Shown here piece after piece: positions 37,417 to 47,173 of a stretch of 64,000 nucleotides of DNA. The notes beneath the pieces were generated by a model. It ran no database searches and had not been told where the DNA came from. It saw only the letters and a program-made list of their open reading frames with translations. The translations under genes were made by a program, and so were the position numbers. Every line of letters starts with the position of its first letter. The stretch's first letter is position 1. This DNA comes from Microbacterium paraoxydans (GTDB lineage Bacteria > Actinomycetota > Actinomycetes > Actinomycetales > Microbacteriaceae), in assembly GCF_019056515.1 (NCBI RefSeq), contig NZ_CP064873.1, forward strand, positions 1,054,001 through 1,118,000, given 5' to 3'.

Positions 37417-38672
37417 GCGACGGCCTCCCGGACGTGGACGTGACGACGCACCGTGTCCGGGGCGGTGGAGGCGAGCGCGGTGTGGACGGCAGCGGTCGCA
37501 TCGCCCCATCCGGAGACCGACACCTGTTCGAGACCCTGCCACCGCGCGGCGCGGAGGAGCTCCGCCGCGATCGCCTCGGCGTCGCCGGGACGCGCCTGCG
37601 GCTCCCACCACGCCGACTGCACCTGCAGCGTGGACGTGCCGCGGTCGGCCTTGAGGTCGACCCGCGCCACGATCCGGTCGCCGACGAGCACGGGCAGCGA
37701 GTAGTAGCCGTAGCGGCGCTTCGCCGCCGGCACGTAGATCTCGATGCGGTAGTCGAGCTCGAAAGCCCGCAGCGCGCGTTCCCGGAACCACACCACCGGA
37801 TCGAACGGAGTCAGCAGGGCGGCGGTCTCGACCCGGCGCGGAAGAACTGCGTCGCGATGCCGCCAGGCGGGGAGGGGCCGGCCACCCCGCTCCCAGCCGC
37901 GGACGGTCACGGGCTGCACTTCCCCGGCGTCGACGAGGTCGGCGATCGCCCCGGTCACCGCGGCACGGTCGCGGAGGCGGTAATAGTCGGCCAGGTCGGC
38001 CGCCGTCCCGACGCCGCTGGACCGAGCGGCGCGTCGGACGAGCTCGCGGACGGCGTCCTCGCGCGGGATCTCGCGGGACCGGATGCGCTCGGGGATGACC
38101 TGCTCGGCGAGGGCGTAGGTGCGCTCGAAACCCCGGCGCCCGCTCACAGCGACGTCGCCCGTGCGCCACAGATGCTCGAGGGCGAGCTTGACCTCGTCCC
38201 AGTCCCACCAGGTGCCGCGCTCGCGCGGGGCGTCGGCACGGAGGGCGACCGGGCGGAGCGGTCCGCGCGCACGGAGCTCGTCCTGCACCCACTGCACCGT
38301 CCGGGCGTTCGTACGGAGCCAGGAGTCCTCCGCGGACCAGCGCCGCCGGAAGTCGTCCATGCGGAACCGCCACAGGGGCCAGTCCTCGACGGGGATGAAG
38401 GTCGCCTCGTGGGCGAGGTACTCCACATAGTGCGTCGTGCGCGACAGGAAGAGGCGGTCGAGGAGTGCGGGATCGTAGGCGCCGAGCCGGGAGAACAGCG
38501 GGACGTAGTGTGACCGGGCGAACACGTTGACCGAGTCGATCTGCAGCACGCCGAGCCGGTCCATCACCCGGTGCAGATGGCGACCGGAGACGGTGGCCGG
38601 GCGTGCGCGGGTGAAGCCCTGAGCGGCGAGGGCGATCCGTCGTGCCTGGGCAGGACTGAGGGTGTCGGTCAC
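37413..38672 (-). CDS. Winged-helix DNA glycosylase-like protein (YcaQ/AlkZ family)
   Basis: A 419-aa protein of the DUF1006/YcaQ family. The catalytic QxD motif is seen in LGVLQIDSVNVFARSHY near residue 43, followed by YVEYLAHEATFIP. Three tandem winged-helix modules make up the rest, ending with DLKADRGTSTLQV. Family members unhook DNA interstrand crosslinks and excise bulky N7-guanine adducts. TACGCT ends 6 nt before the GTG, implying a leaderless transcript. It is divergent from the AI-2E-family gene. Confidence 0.9.
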   Translation of the reverse strand: MTDTLSPAQARRIALAAQGFTRARPATVSGRHLHRVMDRLGVLQIDSVNVFARSHYVPLFSRLGAYDPALLDRLFLSRTTHYVEYLAHEATFIPVEDWPLWRFRMDDFRRRWSAEDSWLRTNARTVQWVQDELRARGPLRPVALRADAPRERGTWWDWDEVKLALEHLWRTGDVAVSGRRGFERTYALAEQVIPERIRSREIPREDAVRELVRRAARSSGVGTAADLADYYRLRDRAAVTGAIADLVDAGEVQPVTVRGWERGGRPLPAWRHRDAVLPRRVETAALLTPFDPVVWFRERALRAFELDYRIEIYVPAAKRRYGYYSLPVLVGDRIVARVDLKADRGTSTLQVQSAWWEPQARPGDAEAIAAELLRAARWQGLEQVSVSGWGDATAAVHTALASTAPDTVRRHVHVREAVA

Positions 38673-38757
38673 GCCGCCAGCGTATCCCCGCTCTCCGACA
38701 TCGTCCTGGCGTGCAGGATGCGTCGAACGGCATACGGCATGACCGTAGACTGAGGCG

Positions 38758-39954
38758 ATGAGCGAGGACCAGCGACCCCGGCTGCGCGATCTGTTCCGTC
38801 CGCGCCCCGTGGTGACCGATCGGACCGTGACCACCGAAGCCGACGAGGCGGTGCCGCTGCCCCTGCGCATCACGGCGAGCTACGCCTGGCGCCTGCTGCT
38901 CATCGCAGCGGCGGCCGGCGTCTTCATCTGGCTGGTGATGCTGCTCAAGCTCCTCGTCATCCCGCTGATGGTGGGCATCCTCATCACCGCCCTGCTGTGG
39001 CCGGCGTTCTCCTGGATGCTGCGTCACGGATTCCCGCGCTGGCTCGCGATCGCTGTCTCCCTCATCGGCACGATCGCCATCGTCACCGGGCTGATGTGGC
39101 TCGTGGTCTGGCAGGTGCGCGCCCAGCTCCCGGACGTGCAGCAGCGCACGACCGAGGCCTTCGACCAGTTCCAGGTGTGGCTGCACGACGGTCCGCTGAA
39201 CCTGTCGGACACGCAGATCGCGAACTACCTGCAGCAGGGCCTCGACTTCATCAGCGAGCAGGCGCAGGTCCTCTGGACGGGTGCCCTCGCGATCGGCACG
39301 ACCGTCGGGCACGTCGCCACCGGCGCGCTGCTGTCGCTGTTCATCCTCATCTGCCTCCTCGCCGACGGCGCCGGCATCTGGCGCTGGACGCTGCGCATCT
39401 TCCCCCGGAAGGCCCGCCCCGCCGTCGACGGCGCCGCGCGCAACGGCTGGACGACGATCGTCAACTACGCCAGGACGCAGCTCTTCGTGGCGACGATCGA
39501 CGCGATCGGCATCGGCCTCGGCGCCTTCCTGCTCCAGGTCCCGCTCGCGCTGCCCGTCGCCGTTCTCGTGTTCCTCGGCTCGTTCATCCCCATCGTCGGT
39601 GCGGTGGTGACCGGTGCCGTGGCCGTCTTCCTCGCGCTCGTCTACAACGGGCCGTGGATCGCCCTCTGGATGCTCGTCGTCGTCCTCGCCGTCCAGCAGA
39701 TCGAGGGCCACATCCTGCAGCCGATCATGATGGGCTCCGCCGTCAAGGTGCACCCCCTCGCCGTCGTCCTCGTGGTCGCGGGCGGCGCGATGATCGCGGG
39801 CATCCCGGGTGCCCTGTTCGCCGTCCCGCTGGCCGCGTTCGTGAACGTGGCGGCGGTGACCATCAGCTCGGGATCCTGGCGCACCGGCGTCGGGCCGAGT
39901 GGAGATCTGATCTGGAGCACAGTTCCGCGTGAGCGGAGACGGAGGAATCGATGA
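38758..39954 (+). CDS. AI-2E family transporter (PerM/YdiK-like)
   Basis: This 398-aa membrane protein has about eight helices. The N-terminus (MSEDQRPRLRDLF) is hydrophilic, then helices follow from about residue 40. Conserved segments are VFLGSFIPIVGAVVTGAV and VQQIEGHILQPIMMGSAVKV, characteristic of the UPF0118/AI-2E family. Substrates proposed for the family vary, so autoinducer export should not be assumed. TAGACT ends 6 nt before the ATG. Its stop overlaps the ilvA ATG (ATGA). Confidence 0.9.
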   Translation: MSEDQRPRLRDLFRPRPVVTDRTVTTEADEAVPLPLRITASYAWRLLLIAAAAGVFIWLVMLLKLLVIPLMVGILITALLWPAFSWMLRHGFPRWLAIAVSLIGTIAIVTGLMWLVVWQVRAQLPDVQQRTTEAFDQFQVWLHDGPLNLSDTQIANYLQQGLDFISEQAQVLWTGALAIGTTVGHVATGALLSLFILICLLADGAGIWRWTLRIFPRKARPAVDGAARNGWTTIVNYARTQLFVATIDAIGIGLGAFLLQVPLALPVAVLVFLGSFIPIVGAVVTGAVAVFLALVYNGPWIALWMLVVVLAVQQIEGHILQPIMMGSAVKVHPLAVVLVVAGGAMIAGIPGALFAVPLAAFVNVAAVTISSGSWRTGVGPSGDLIWSTVPRERRRRNR

Positions 39955-41180
39955 GCGCAGTCCCCAGCCTGACCGAGTTCCAGGACGCGGCTCGAAGTCT
40001 GGCTGAGGTGATCTCGCACACCCCGACGCTGCCCTCCCGGGCGCTGTCCGACGCGCTCGGTGCCCCCGTGCTGCTGAAGATGGAGAACCTGCAGCGCACG
40101 GGGTCCTTCAAGATCCGCGGCGCGGCGTACCGGCTCTCCCGCCTCAGCGCGGAGGAGCGCTCCCGTGGCGTCGTGGCGGCCTCGGCCGGGAACCACGCGC
40201 AGGGCGTCGCTCTGGCCGCCCAGGCGCTCGGCATCCCCGCGACGATCTTCATGCCGCTCGGGGTCCCCGTGCCGAAGCTCCTCGCCACCCGCGGCTACGG
40301 GGCCGAGGTGGTGCTCGAGGGGGAGACCGTCGCCACGTCGCTGCGCCTGGCCGCCGAGTTCGCGGAACGCACCGGCGCCGTCCTCATCCACCCGTTCGAC
40401 CACCGGGACATCGTGATCGGGCAGGGCACCCTCGGTCTGGAGCTGCTGGAGGATGCGCCCGAGATCGACACCGTCGTCCTCGGCATCGGCGGAGGAGGGC
40501 TGATCGCCGGCGTCGCCGCCGCGGTCAAGGCCAAGGCCGCCGAGCTCGGACGGACGATCCGCGTGATCGGCGTGCAGGCGGAGAACGCGGCCGCGGTGCC
40601 GCCGTCGCTCGCGGCCGGGGAGCCGGTCGACATCGTCACGCGCCCGACCATCGCCGACGGCATCCTCGTCGCGCGCCCGGGAGCTGTGCCGTTCGAGATC
40701 ATCAAGGACCTCGTCGACGAGGTGGTGACCGTCTCGGACGACGACCTCGCGCGCGCCATGCTCGTCCTCCTGGAGCAGGCCAAGGTCGTCGTGGAGCCCG
40801 CCGGAGCCGCGGGCGTCGCCGCGATCCTCTCCGGACGTGTGTCGGCGACCGGCACGACGATGGCCGTGCTGTCGGGCGGCAACATCGACCCGCTCCTGCT
40901 GCAGCGCGTGGTGTCCCACGGCCTCGCCGCCTCGGGGCGGTACCTGACGATCCGCATCCCGCTGCCGGACCGTCCCGGCCAGCTGGCCCGCGTGTCCGAG
41001 CTCATCGCGGAGGCGGGAGCGAACGTCATCGAGGCGATGCACACGCGTCACGGCCACGGACTGCAGATCAGCGAGGTCATCCTCGAGCTCAGCGTCGAGA
41101 CCCGCGGCGCGGACCACTCGGCCCACACGCTCGACACCCTCCGTCGCGCGGGCTTCGCACCCATCGTCGTCCAGGACTGA
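39951..41180 (+). CDS. ilvA: Threonine ammonia-lyase
   Basis: This 409-aa PLP enzyme deaminates threonine to 2-oxobutyrate, feeding isoleucine synthesis. The PLP Lys is in RTGSFKIRGAAYR around residue 50, ASAGNHAQGVA binds the substrate, and GIGGGGLIAGVA forms the phosphate loop. One C-terminal ACT domain (IPLPDRPGQLARVSELIAEA) is present, shorter than the double regulatory domain of E. coli IlvA. It is coupled to the upstream transporter by an ATGA overlap and ends at a strong hairpin. Confidence 0.94.
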   Translation: MSAVPSLTEFQDAARSLAEVISHTPTLPSRALSDALGAPVLLKMENLQRTGSFKIRGAAYRLSRLSAEERSRGVVAASAGNHAQGVALAAQALGIPATIFMPLGVPVPKLLATRGYGAEVVLEGETVATSLRLAAEFAERTGAVLIHPFDHRDIVIGQGTLGLELLEDAPEIDTVVLGIGGGGLIAGVAAAVKAKAAELGRTIRVIGVQAENAAAVPPSLAAGEPVDIVTRPTIADGILVARPGAVPFEIIKDLVDEVVTVSDDDLARAMLVLLEQAKVVVEPAGAAGVAAILSGRVSATGTTMAVLSGGNIDPLLLQRVVSHGLAASGRYLTIRIPLPDRPGQLARVSELIAEAGANVIEAMHTRHGHGLQISEVILELSVETRGADHSAHTLDTLRRAGFAPIVVQD

Positions 41181-41190
41181 CCCCCGGACG

Positions 41191-41231
41191 CGAGACACCC
41201 CCTCGACCGTGGCGGTCGAGGGGGCGTCTCG
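41191..41231. terminator. Bidirectional terminator between ilvA and greA
   Basis: CCCCCTCGACCG (41198-41209) pairs with CGGTCGAGGGGG (41213-41224) across a 3-nt loop. After one mismatch the stem continues with CGAGAC and GTCTCG. It lies between the converging ilvA and greA stops. Confidence 0.88.
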
Positions 41232-41241
41232 TGAGGGGGCG

Positions 41242-41733
41242 TCAGCCCGTGTAGGTCTCCACCTTCACGATCTCGACGCTGATCGAGCGGCCGTTCGGCG
41301 CCTCGTACGACGAGGACTCGCCGACCTTGAGGCCGAGGATCGCCTGGCCCAGCGGGCTGGCCTCGCTGTAGACGTCGAGGTCGCTGCCGGCGGCGGCGAT
41401 CTCGCGGCTGCCGAGGAGGAAGACCTCCTCGCCGCCCGCGACGATCGCGGTCACGACGGTGCCCGGCTCGACGATGCCCCGGCTGGCAGGGGCCTCGCCG
41501 ACCTTGGCGGTCTTCAGCAGCGCCTCCAGGGTGCGGATGCGCGCCTCCTGCTTGCCCTGCTCGTCCTTCGCCGCGTGGTAGCCGCCGTTCTCCTTGAGGT
41601 CGCCCTCCTCGCGGGCCGCCTCGATGCGCTTGGCGATCTCGTCGCGACCGACGGTGGAGAGGTGTTCCAGCTCGGCGACGAGCCGGTCGTAGGCTTCCTG
41701 CGTGAGGAAGGGGACCTGAGCATCGGTGGACAT
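41242..41733 (-). CDS. greA: Transcription elongation factor GreA
   Basis: This 163-aa factor rescues backtracked RNA polymerase by stimulating transcript cleavage. The N-terminal coiled coil carries the acidic tip in REEGDLKENGGYHAAKDEQ, with the tip Asp and Glu retained. The C-terminal domain has SPLGQAILGLKVGE. AAGGAGC precedes the ATG at a normal distance. The usual second block NAEY reads NGGY here. The length is typical. Confidence 0.95.
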   Translation of the reverse strand: MSTDAQVPFLTQEAYDRLVAELEHLSTVGRDEIAKRIEAAREEGDLKENGGYHAAKDEQGKQEARIRTLEALLKTAKVGEAPASRGIVEPGTVVTAIVAGGEEVFLLGSREIAAAGSDLDVYSEASPLGQAILGLKVGESSSYEAPNGRSISVEIVKVETYTG

Positions 41734-41786
41734 GACGAAGCTCCTTCTATCGGGATCCCGCCGAGATGCCGCGGGGGATATGCCAA

Positions 41787-41813
41787 GACGCCCCGGCACG
41801 GTGCCGGGGCGTC
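41787..41813 (-). terminator. Hairpin after the DUF4307 gene
   Basis: GACGCCCCGGCAC (41787-41799) and GTGCCGGGGCGTC (41801-41813) form a near-perfect 13-bp inverted repeat. Outer bases TGCCA and TGGCA can extend it. On the minus strand it is followed by TTGG. It lies between the DUF4307 stop and greA. Confidence 0.82.
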
Positions 41814-41830
41814 GTCTGTCTGGCATCAGT

Positions 41831-42217
41831 CTAGGCGACCCAGCAGGTGTTCACCAAACCTGTCGTGGCCTCCGCGACGGTCGGGATGCGCTCCGCACGG
41901 GTGAGCGCATGGGCGTCTCCCGCCGGGATCTCCACGATCTTCCAGCCCACGACGCCGAACTCCTCGTCGAGGGCCTCGAGCACGCACACGACGTCCTTGC
42001 CCTGGACGCCGGTCACCTGGAAGCGCACGTCGACGGCGTGCTCGTCCACGAGCTCGAAGCCCAGATCATCGGCGTCGACCGAGCTCAGCGACTGGCCGAC
42101 GATGGACCACGCGAGGGCCGCGAGGAGGAGGAGCGCGACGGCCCCGGCGAGGAACCACGGCCACCGGCGGCGGCGGGTGCGGCCATAGCGTTCGTCGAGC
42201 TGGAGGGCGGTCGTCAC
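41831..42217 (-). CDS. DUF4307 membrane protein
   Basis: A 128-aa protein with one membrane helix (WFLAGAVALLLLAALAWSIV, about 21-40) after a basic cytoplasmic end (TRRRRWP). It is followed by an external beta domain of about 85 residues containing VRFQVTGVQGKDVVCVLEAL and ending NTCWVA. This matches the actinobacterial DUF4307 family, which has no assigned function. The start is GTG. No -10 box stands at leaderless distance. Confidence 0.88.
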   Translation of the reverse strand: MTTALQLDERYGRTRRRRWPWFLAGAVALLLLAALAWSIVGQSLSSVDADDLGFELVDEHAVDVRFQVTGVQGKDVVCVLEALDEEFGVVGWKIVEIPAGDAHALTRAERIPTVAEATTGLVNTCWVA

Positions 42218-42285
42218 AGGTGGGGTCTTCCGGTCGTTAGGCTGGTGATACCAGGTTATGCGACCTGCGTACGAAAGGCCGATTC

Positions 42286-42573
42286 ATGCGCTTCCTCTCC
42301 GAGACCCCGATGCCGACACCGTCGATGACGGTGGCCCCGGAGTCGGTCACGCCGGGCTTCGCGGGCTTCGCGGTGATCGTCATCGTGCTCGTCGCCGTGA
42401 TCCTGCTGATCTGGGACATGAACCGCCGGATCCGCCGGGTGCGGTACCGCGAAGAGGTGCGCGAGGAGCTCGACGCGGAGGAGGCCGCCCGCGCCGCCGA
42501 AGACGCCCAGGACCAGGGTCGCACCGCACCGGACGCACCGGCCGCGCCCGACGAGGAGCCGCGCGAGCGCTGA
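42286..42573 (+). CDS. Small single-pass membrane protein, 95 aa
   Basis: The layout is a short N-terminus, one membrane helix (FAGFAVIVIVLVAVILLIWD, about 25-44) and a charged, probably cytoplasmic tail rich in Arg, Glu and Ala (RYREEVREELDAEEAARAAE). No family is recognised. A -10-like TAGGCT at 42238-42243 and a GAAAGG site (about 42275) fit a short leader. It converges on the hemolysin III gene, with 7 bp between stops. Confidence 0.75.
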   Translation: MRFLSETPMPTPSMTVAPESVTPGFAGFAVIVIVLVAVILLIWDMNRRIRRVRYREEVREELDAEEAARAAEDAQDQGRTAPDAPAAPDEEPRER

Positions 42574-42580
42574 CCGCCGC

Positions 42581-43312
42581 TCAGGGCGCGCCGAGCGACG
42601 GCGAGAGCGGGTGCAGGGCGATCAGCAGGCATGCGGTCCAGTGGCAGAGGAAGGCCAGGACCGTGCACACGTGGAAGATCTCGTGGAAGCCGAAGTGGCC
42701 AGGCCACGGGTTCGGCCTCTTCAGCGCGTAGACGATGGCGCCGCCCGTGTAGAGCAGACCGCCGACGATCACGAGCACCATCATGGCGACGTTGGCCTGG
42801 AGCAGGTCGACGATGTACATCACCGCGGCCCAGCCGAGCAGCAGATACAGCGCGACGTAGAGCCAGCGCGGCGCATGGATCCAGAACACGCGGAAGAGGA
42901 TGCCGAGCAGGGCCCCGCCCCAGACCAGGGTCAGCAGCAGGACGCCCTTGGCCGGCGGCAGCGCCAGGGTCGCGAGCGGGGTGTACGTGCCGGCGATGAG
43001 CAGCAGGATGTTGGCGTGGTCGATCCGCTTGAGGATGCCCTTCACCCGGGGCCGCCAGTGGAAACGGTGGTACAGGGCGGAGTTCCCGAACAGCAGCAGC
43101 GAGGTGGCCATGAAGACCACCGCCGCCCACTTGGCCGCCGCTCCTTGGGACAGGGTGACGAGGACGATGCCTGCGGCGATCGCGACGGGGAACGTGCCGG
43201 CGTGGATCCACCCGCGCCAGGTCGGTTTGATCTCGGTCGCCGCGTCGGCGGCGGCCGCTTCGAGCAGCGGCAGCTTCGGGAGGTCGGCGCCGGTCTGGTC
43301 GGAAGTGCTCAC
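42581..43312 (-). CDS. trhA: Hemolysin III family (PAQR) membrane protein
   Basis: This 243-aa protein has about seven helices. PAQR/hemolysin III landmarks are SALYHRFHW with the conserved Ser and His, RIDHANILLLIAGTYTPLA, and the late FGFHEIFHVCTVLAFLCHW, whose histidines form the metal site. In bacteria this family influences membrane lipid homeostasis; the hemolytic activity is historical. TAGAGT ends 6 nt before the GTG. It is divergent from uppS. Confidence 0.9.
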   Translation of the reverse strand: MSTSDQTGADLPKLPLLEAAAADAATEIKPTWRGWIHAGTFPVAIAAGIVLVTLSQGAAAKWAAVVFMATSLLLFGNSALYHRFHWRPRVKGILKRIDHANILLLIAGTYTPLATLALPPAKGVLLLTLVWGGALLGILFRVFWIHAPRWLYVALYLLLGWAAVMYIVDLLQANVAMMVLVIVGGLLYTGGAIVYALKRPNPWPGHFGFHEIFHVCTVLAFLCHWTACLLIALHPLSPSLGAP

Positions 43313-43405
43313 GTGCTCACTCTAGGCGGGAGCGCATGCCCGTCTCCGTACATGTCCCCAGGTTCTGCACCGGCGCGGACGGGCGGGGCAGGGTAGCGTA
43401 GGTGG

Positions 43406-44188
43406 GTGATGTCACGCGAGAGCCCGGGACGGGGACCGCTGTACCGGCTGTACACTAGCCGGCTGCGTCGCCACCTCGATCCGGCCTCGGTTCCGCACCA
43501 CGTCGCCATGATGATCGACGGCAACCGCCGGTGGGCGCGCCAGCTCGGATTCGATACCCCGGCCGAAGGGCACCGTGCAGGCGCCGCCAAGATGCAGGAG
43601 TTCCTCGGCTGGTGCGACGAACTCGGTGTGCGTGTGGTCTCGCTCTACCTCCTCTCCAGCGACAACCTCCGCAAACGGGACTCGGCCGAGCTCGCCGACC
43701 TCATCGAGATCATCGCGGAGCTCGCCGAGGCGCTGTCCCAGAAGGGCAACTGGCGGGTCAAGCACGTCGGCCGCTCCGACATCCTCCCCGCGGAGCTGGC
43801 GCGCGTGCTCGCCGATGCGGAGGAGCGCACGAAGGACCACACCGGCCTGCACGTGAACCTCGCGGTCGGGTACGGCGGCCGGAACGAGATCGTCGACGCG
43901 GTGCGCAGCATCATCACCACACACGAGGCGTCGGGCGGGACGCTGGAGGACCTCGCGGCGCAGCTCACTCCGGAGATGATCGGGGAGCACCTCTACACGG
44001 GCGGCCAGCCCGATCCGGACCTCGTGATCCGCACGAGCGGCGAGCAGCGGCTGAGCGACTTCCTGCTGTGGCAGAGCGCGCACAGCGAGTTCTACTTCGT
44101 CGAGGCGCTCGGGCCCGATCTGCGACAGGTCGACTTCCTCCGCGCGATCCGCGACTACGCCGACCGCGACCGCCGCTTCGGTCGCTGA
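43406..44188 (+). CDS. uppS: Cis-prenyltransferase (isoprenyl diphosphate synthase)
   Basis: This 260-aa enzyme elongates an allylic diphosphate with IPP to make the polyprenyl carrier lipid for wall synthesis. Signatures are VAMMIDGNRRWAR (catalytic Asp), AVGYGGRNEIVDAV, and DLVIRTSGEQRLSDFLLWQ. I chose the GTG at 43406 (just ahead of an ATG at 43409) because TAGCGT ends exactly 6 nt before it. Product chain length, C50 or otherwise, cannot be read from the sequence. Confidence 0.93.
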   Translation: MMSRESPGRGPLYRLYTSRLRRHLDPASVPHHVAMMIDGNRRWARQLGFDTPAEGHRAGAAKMQEFLGWCDELGVRVVSLYLLSSDNLRKRDSAELADLIEIIAELAEALSQKGNWRVKHVGRSDILPAELARVLADAEERTKDHTGLHVNLAVGYGGRNEIVDAVRSIITTHEASGGTLEDLAAQLTPEMIGEHLYTGGQPDPDLVIRTSGEQRLSDFLLWQSAHSEFYFVEALGPDLRQVDFLRAIRDYADRDRRFGR

Positions 44189-44221
44189 TCCGGGAGCCGC
44201 GGGGCGTGGCACAATGACGCA

Positions 44222-45352
44222 GTGAGCGCTTTCGACGACTACCTGAGCGCGTTCGACGCGGAGCCCGGCTATCTGAACTGGGCAGCATTCGGCCCCGTGT
44301 CGCCCTCCGTCCGTGCCGAGGTCTTCGCCGACGCGGACCTCCTCGGGAACGGCCGGCCGTCGTCGCTGGCGCTCGTGGGGGAGCGGATCGGACAGGCGCA
44401 GGAGGTCGTCGCCGAGCTCCTCGGGGCCGAGGCCGCGGAGGTCACGCTGCAGCCGTCGTCGACGCACGGCCTCATGCACGCGCTCTACGGGGTCTCCGGC
44501 GCGGTCGTCGCGAGCACGGCGGAGTTCCCGAGCGTGAGCCTCACCCTGGAGCGCGCGGCGGCCGCGTCACAGCACGCGGTCACGCCCCGCTGGATCTCGC
44601 CCGACGACGGACGCGTCACCCCCGACGACATCGCCGCCGTCCTCGACGACGATGTCGTGGCCCTGGCCGTCAGCCACGTCGACTTCCGCACCGGGTACCG
44701 GGTCGACCTCGCCGCGCTGCGGGACGTCCTCGGCCCGGACCGCCTCCTCATCGTCGACGCCGTGCAGTCCTTCGGCGTGATCGACGCCGACTACAGCGTC
44801 GCGGACGTCGTCGTCGGGCACGGCTACAAGTGGCTGCGCGCGGGCCGGGGCACCGGGTTCGCCTGGTTCTCGCCGCGGGCGCGTGAACGGATCGTGCCCG
44901 TGCTCTCCGGCATCACGGGGACGGCGGCGACCGGGCTGGTCGTCGACGAGCGCCCGGCCCCGGCACCGGACGCGCGGGCCTACACGATCAGCATGCCGGA
45001 CACGCTCGCCGCCGGCCGGCTCGCGATCGGCGCTCGGGACGTCAGGGACGCCGGGGTCGCGGCGATCGAGGAGCGGCTGTCCGCGCAGGTGGACGCGGTC
45101 ATCGCCACGGCCGACCACCACGGGATCGCCGTCGTCTCCCCACGCGAGCGCACCGAACGCGCCGGGATCGTCGCACTCGCACCGGAGGAACCGGCGCGGC
45201 TCGCCGCGGCTCTCGCCAACGCCGGTCTCGTCGTCACCGCTCGGGGCGGATCCATCCGCATCGCGCCGCACGCCGGAACCGACGCCGAGACCCTCGGCCT
45301 GCTCGACGAAGCGCTCGGGGCCTTCGGCAGGGAATCGTTCATCGTCCCGTAA
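44222..45352 (+). CDS. Class V aminotransferase-fold PLP protein
   Basis: This 376-aa protein has the fold type I core of the class V group (cysteine desulfurases, isopenicillin-N epimerase, kynureninase). [12 protein letters not shown] binds PLP phosphate, [14 protein letters not shown] carries the PLP Asp, and [15 protein letters not shown] contains the Schiff-base Lys near residue 204. No conserved active-site Cys loop of NifS/SufS is evident. The reaction is unassigned. CACAAT ends 6 nt before the GTG. Confidence 0.85.
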   Translation: MSAFDDYLSAFDAEPGYLNWAAFGPVSPSVRAEVFADADLLGNGRPSSLALVGERIGQAQEVVAELLGAEAAEVTLQPSSTHGLMHALYGVSGAVVASTAEFPSVSLTLERAAAASQHAVTPRWISPDDGRVTPDDIAAVLDDDVVALAVSHVDFRTGYRVDLAALRDVLGPDRLLIVDAVQSFGVIDADYSVADVVVGHGYKWLRAGRGTGFAWFSPRARERIVPVLSGITGTAATGLVVDERPAPAPDARAYTISMPDTLAAGRLAIGARDVRDAGVAAIEERLSAQVDAVIATADHHGIAVVSPRERTERAGIVALAPEEPARLAAALANAGLVVTARGGSIRIAPHAGTDAETLGLLDEALGAFGRESFIVP

Positions 45353-45510
45353 CGAATCGCTGGCGTGTCGAGGCCGGGAAAGACCCTCGGGCGGCCGTAC
45401 CTTCAAGGCATCGGGCAAGGCGCCCGGTCGGGTCGGCCTCAGGTTCGCGACTCGTGACCCCCTGGTCGACTCGTTCGAATAGCCGGGAATCCCCGGGTCG
45501 GGAGTGGGTC

Positions 45511-46893
45511 GTGACCACACGTACAGCGCAGCTGTCCACCAGCACCGCGCAGCAGTCCACCCGTCAGACGCCGAGTCAGGCCGCGGCCGCAGAACCCGCT
45601 CAGGATCTGCGCACCTACGTCCTCGACACCTCGGTCCTGCTGAGCGATCCGCAGGCGCTCTTCCGGTTCGCGGAGCATTCCGTGGTGCTCCCGGTCGTCG
45701 TCATCACCGAGCTCGAGGGCAAGCGGCACGACCCGGAGATCGGGTACTTCGCCCGCCAGGCGCTGCGGCACCTCGACGATCTCCGCGTCGAGCACGGCCG
45801 CCTCGACTTCCCGGTGGAGGTCGGCGAGGGGGGCACGCTCCGCGTCGAGCTGGGCAACGCCGACCTCTCGGTCCTCCCGGCCGGCATCCGCCTCAGCGAC
45901 AACGACAGCCGCATCCTCTCCGTCGCGATGCACCTCGCGCAGGACGGCCAGGACGTGACCATCGTCTCGAAGGACCTGCCGATGCGGGTGAAGGCCGCGT
46001 CCCTCGGGCTGCGTGCCGAGGAGTACCTCGCGGAGCAGGCCGTGGACTCGGGCTGGACCGGCATCGCCGCCCTCGATCTCTCCGGCGACGACATCAGCGA
46101 CCTCTACGAGAGCGAGGTCGGGCTCAGCGAGGACGTGCACGGGCTTCCCGTCAACACGGGCCTCATCATCCACTCCGAGCGCGGGTCCGCCCTGGGTCGG
46201 GTCACCGGTGACGGCGAGTTCCGGCTCGTCCGCGGTGACCGGGACATCTTCGGCATGCACGGGCGCTCCGCCGAGCAGCGCATCGCGATCGACCTGCTCC
46301 TCGACCCCGAGGTGGGCATCGTGTCCCTGGGCGGGCGCGCGGGTACCGGCAAGTCGGCGCTCGCACTGTGCGCGGGGCTGGAGGCCGTGCTGGAGCGCCA
46401 GCAGCAGAAGAAGATCATCGTCTTCCGCCCGCTGTTCGCCGTGGGCGGCCAGGAGCTCGGGTACCTGCCGGGCGACCAGGGCGAGAAGATGAACCCCTGG
46501 GGTCAGGCGGTGTACGACACCCTCGGCTCCGTGGTCTCGGGGAACGTCATCGACGAGGTGGTCGAGCGCGGGCTCCTGGAGGTGATGCCCCTCACCCACA
46601 TCCGGGGACGGTCCCTGCACGACGCGTTCGTGATCGTGGACGAGGCGCAGTCCCTGGAGCGGAACGTGCTGCTCACGGTGCTCAGCCGCATGGGCCAGAA
46701 CTCGCGCGTGATCCTCACCCACGACGTCGGGCAGCGCGACAACCTCCGCGTCGGCCGGCACGACGGTATCGCGAGCGTCATCGAGACCCTCAAGGGACAC
46801 GGTCTCTTCGGCCACGTCACCCTGACCCGCTCGGAGCGCTCCGCCATCGCCGCCCTCGTCACCGACCTCCTGGAGGGCGGCGAACTCAGCTGA
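45511..46893 (+). CDS. PhoH family ATPase with N-terminal PIN domain
   Basis: This 460-aa protein fuses a PIN ribonuclease domain ([12 protein letters not shown], about 35-165, with conserved acidic residues) to a PhoH ATPase domain. Walker A is [12 protein letters not shown] near 275 and Walker B is FVIVDEAQS near 374. PIN-PhoH proteins are RNA helicase/RNases. The GTG at 45511 follows a GGGAG site; no -10 box lies at leaderless distance, and I see nothing definite in the 158 bp upstream. Confidence 0.93.
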   Translation: MTTRTAQLSTSTAQQSTRQTPSQAAAAEPAQDLRTYVLDTSVLLSDPQALFRFAEHSVVLPVVVITELEGKRHDPEIGYFARQALRHLDDLRVEHGRLDFPVEVGEGGTLRVELGNADLSVLPAGIRLSDNDSRILSVAMHLAQDGQDVTIVSKDLPMRVKAASLGLRAEEYLAEQAVDSGWTGIAALDLSGDDISDLYESEVGLSEDVHGLPVNTGLIIHSERGSALGRVTGDGEFRLVRGDRDIFGMHGRSAEQRIAIDLLLDPEVGIVSLGGRAGTGKSALALCAGLEAVLERQQQKKIIVFRPLFAVGGQELGYLPGDQGEKMNPWGQAVYDTLGSVVSGNVIDEVVERGLLEVMPLTHIRGRSLHDAFVIVDEAQSLERNVLLTVLSRMGQNSRVILTHDVGQRDNLRVGRHDGIASVIETLKGHGLFGHVTLTRSERSAIAALVTDLLEGGELS

Positions 46894-46904
46894 CCCGAGC
46901 CGTC

Positions 46905-46934
46905 GGGCGGGCTCTGCATGACCCGGGCCCGCCC
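46905..46934 (+). terminator. GC-rich hairpin after phoH
   Basis: GGGCGGGC (46905-46912) pairs with GCCCGCCC (46927-46934) around a 14-nt loop, 12 nt after the PhoH stop. There is no T-run. Confidence 0.65.
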
Positions 46935-46995
46935 GCACGATCCCGTCCCGCCCGCACGGCCTCGTCCCGGCTGTGGGCCCCACTGGCCTCTCGGA

Positions 46996-47173
46996 TCGTG
47001 CATCCGTGTCGGGCTCGTGCATCCGGAGATCCAGACGTCACGTCCCACGAGCCGGTGGATACACGGCCCCGTCGGATGCACGATCTCCCGGATGCACGAT
47101 CCGACGACAACGGTGGGTCGATCAGGGGTGTCCCGCCGTGCAGGCGTATCCAGCTCGTGCATCCGTGCATCCG
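46996..47173. repeat. Cluster of TCGTGCATCCG repeats in a gene-free stretch
   Basis: The 394-bp stretch 46894-47287 holds no convincing gene. It contains five perfect copies of TCGTGCATCCG. Forward copies are at 46996-47006, 47015-47025 and 47155-47165. Inverted copies are at 47073-47083 and 47089-47099. A one-mismatch copy lies at 47163-47173. A 14-mer CACCTGCACGATCC at 47202-47215 recurs beyond the neighbouring gene. Forward and inverted copies can pair into stems. The cluster abuts the 3' end of the AbiEi/DUF559 gene. Confidence 0.9.

Noticed and set aside
37417..39753. A long minus-strand frame continuing upstream of the NTF2-like gene
   Set aside because: It is out of frame with the clear YcaQ-like gene and antisense to the AI-2E-family gene; composition is that of a shadow frame.
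45353..45510. A riboswitch or leader RNA upstream of phoH
   Set aside because: The 158 bp are long enough, but I could not assemble conserved motifs of any known riboswitch there.
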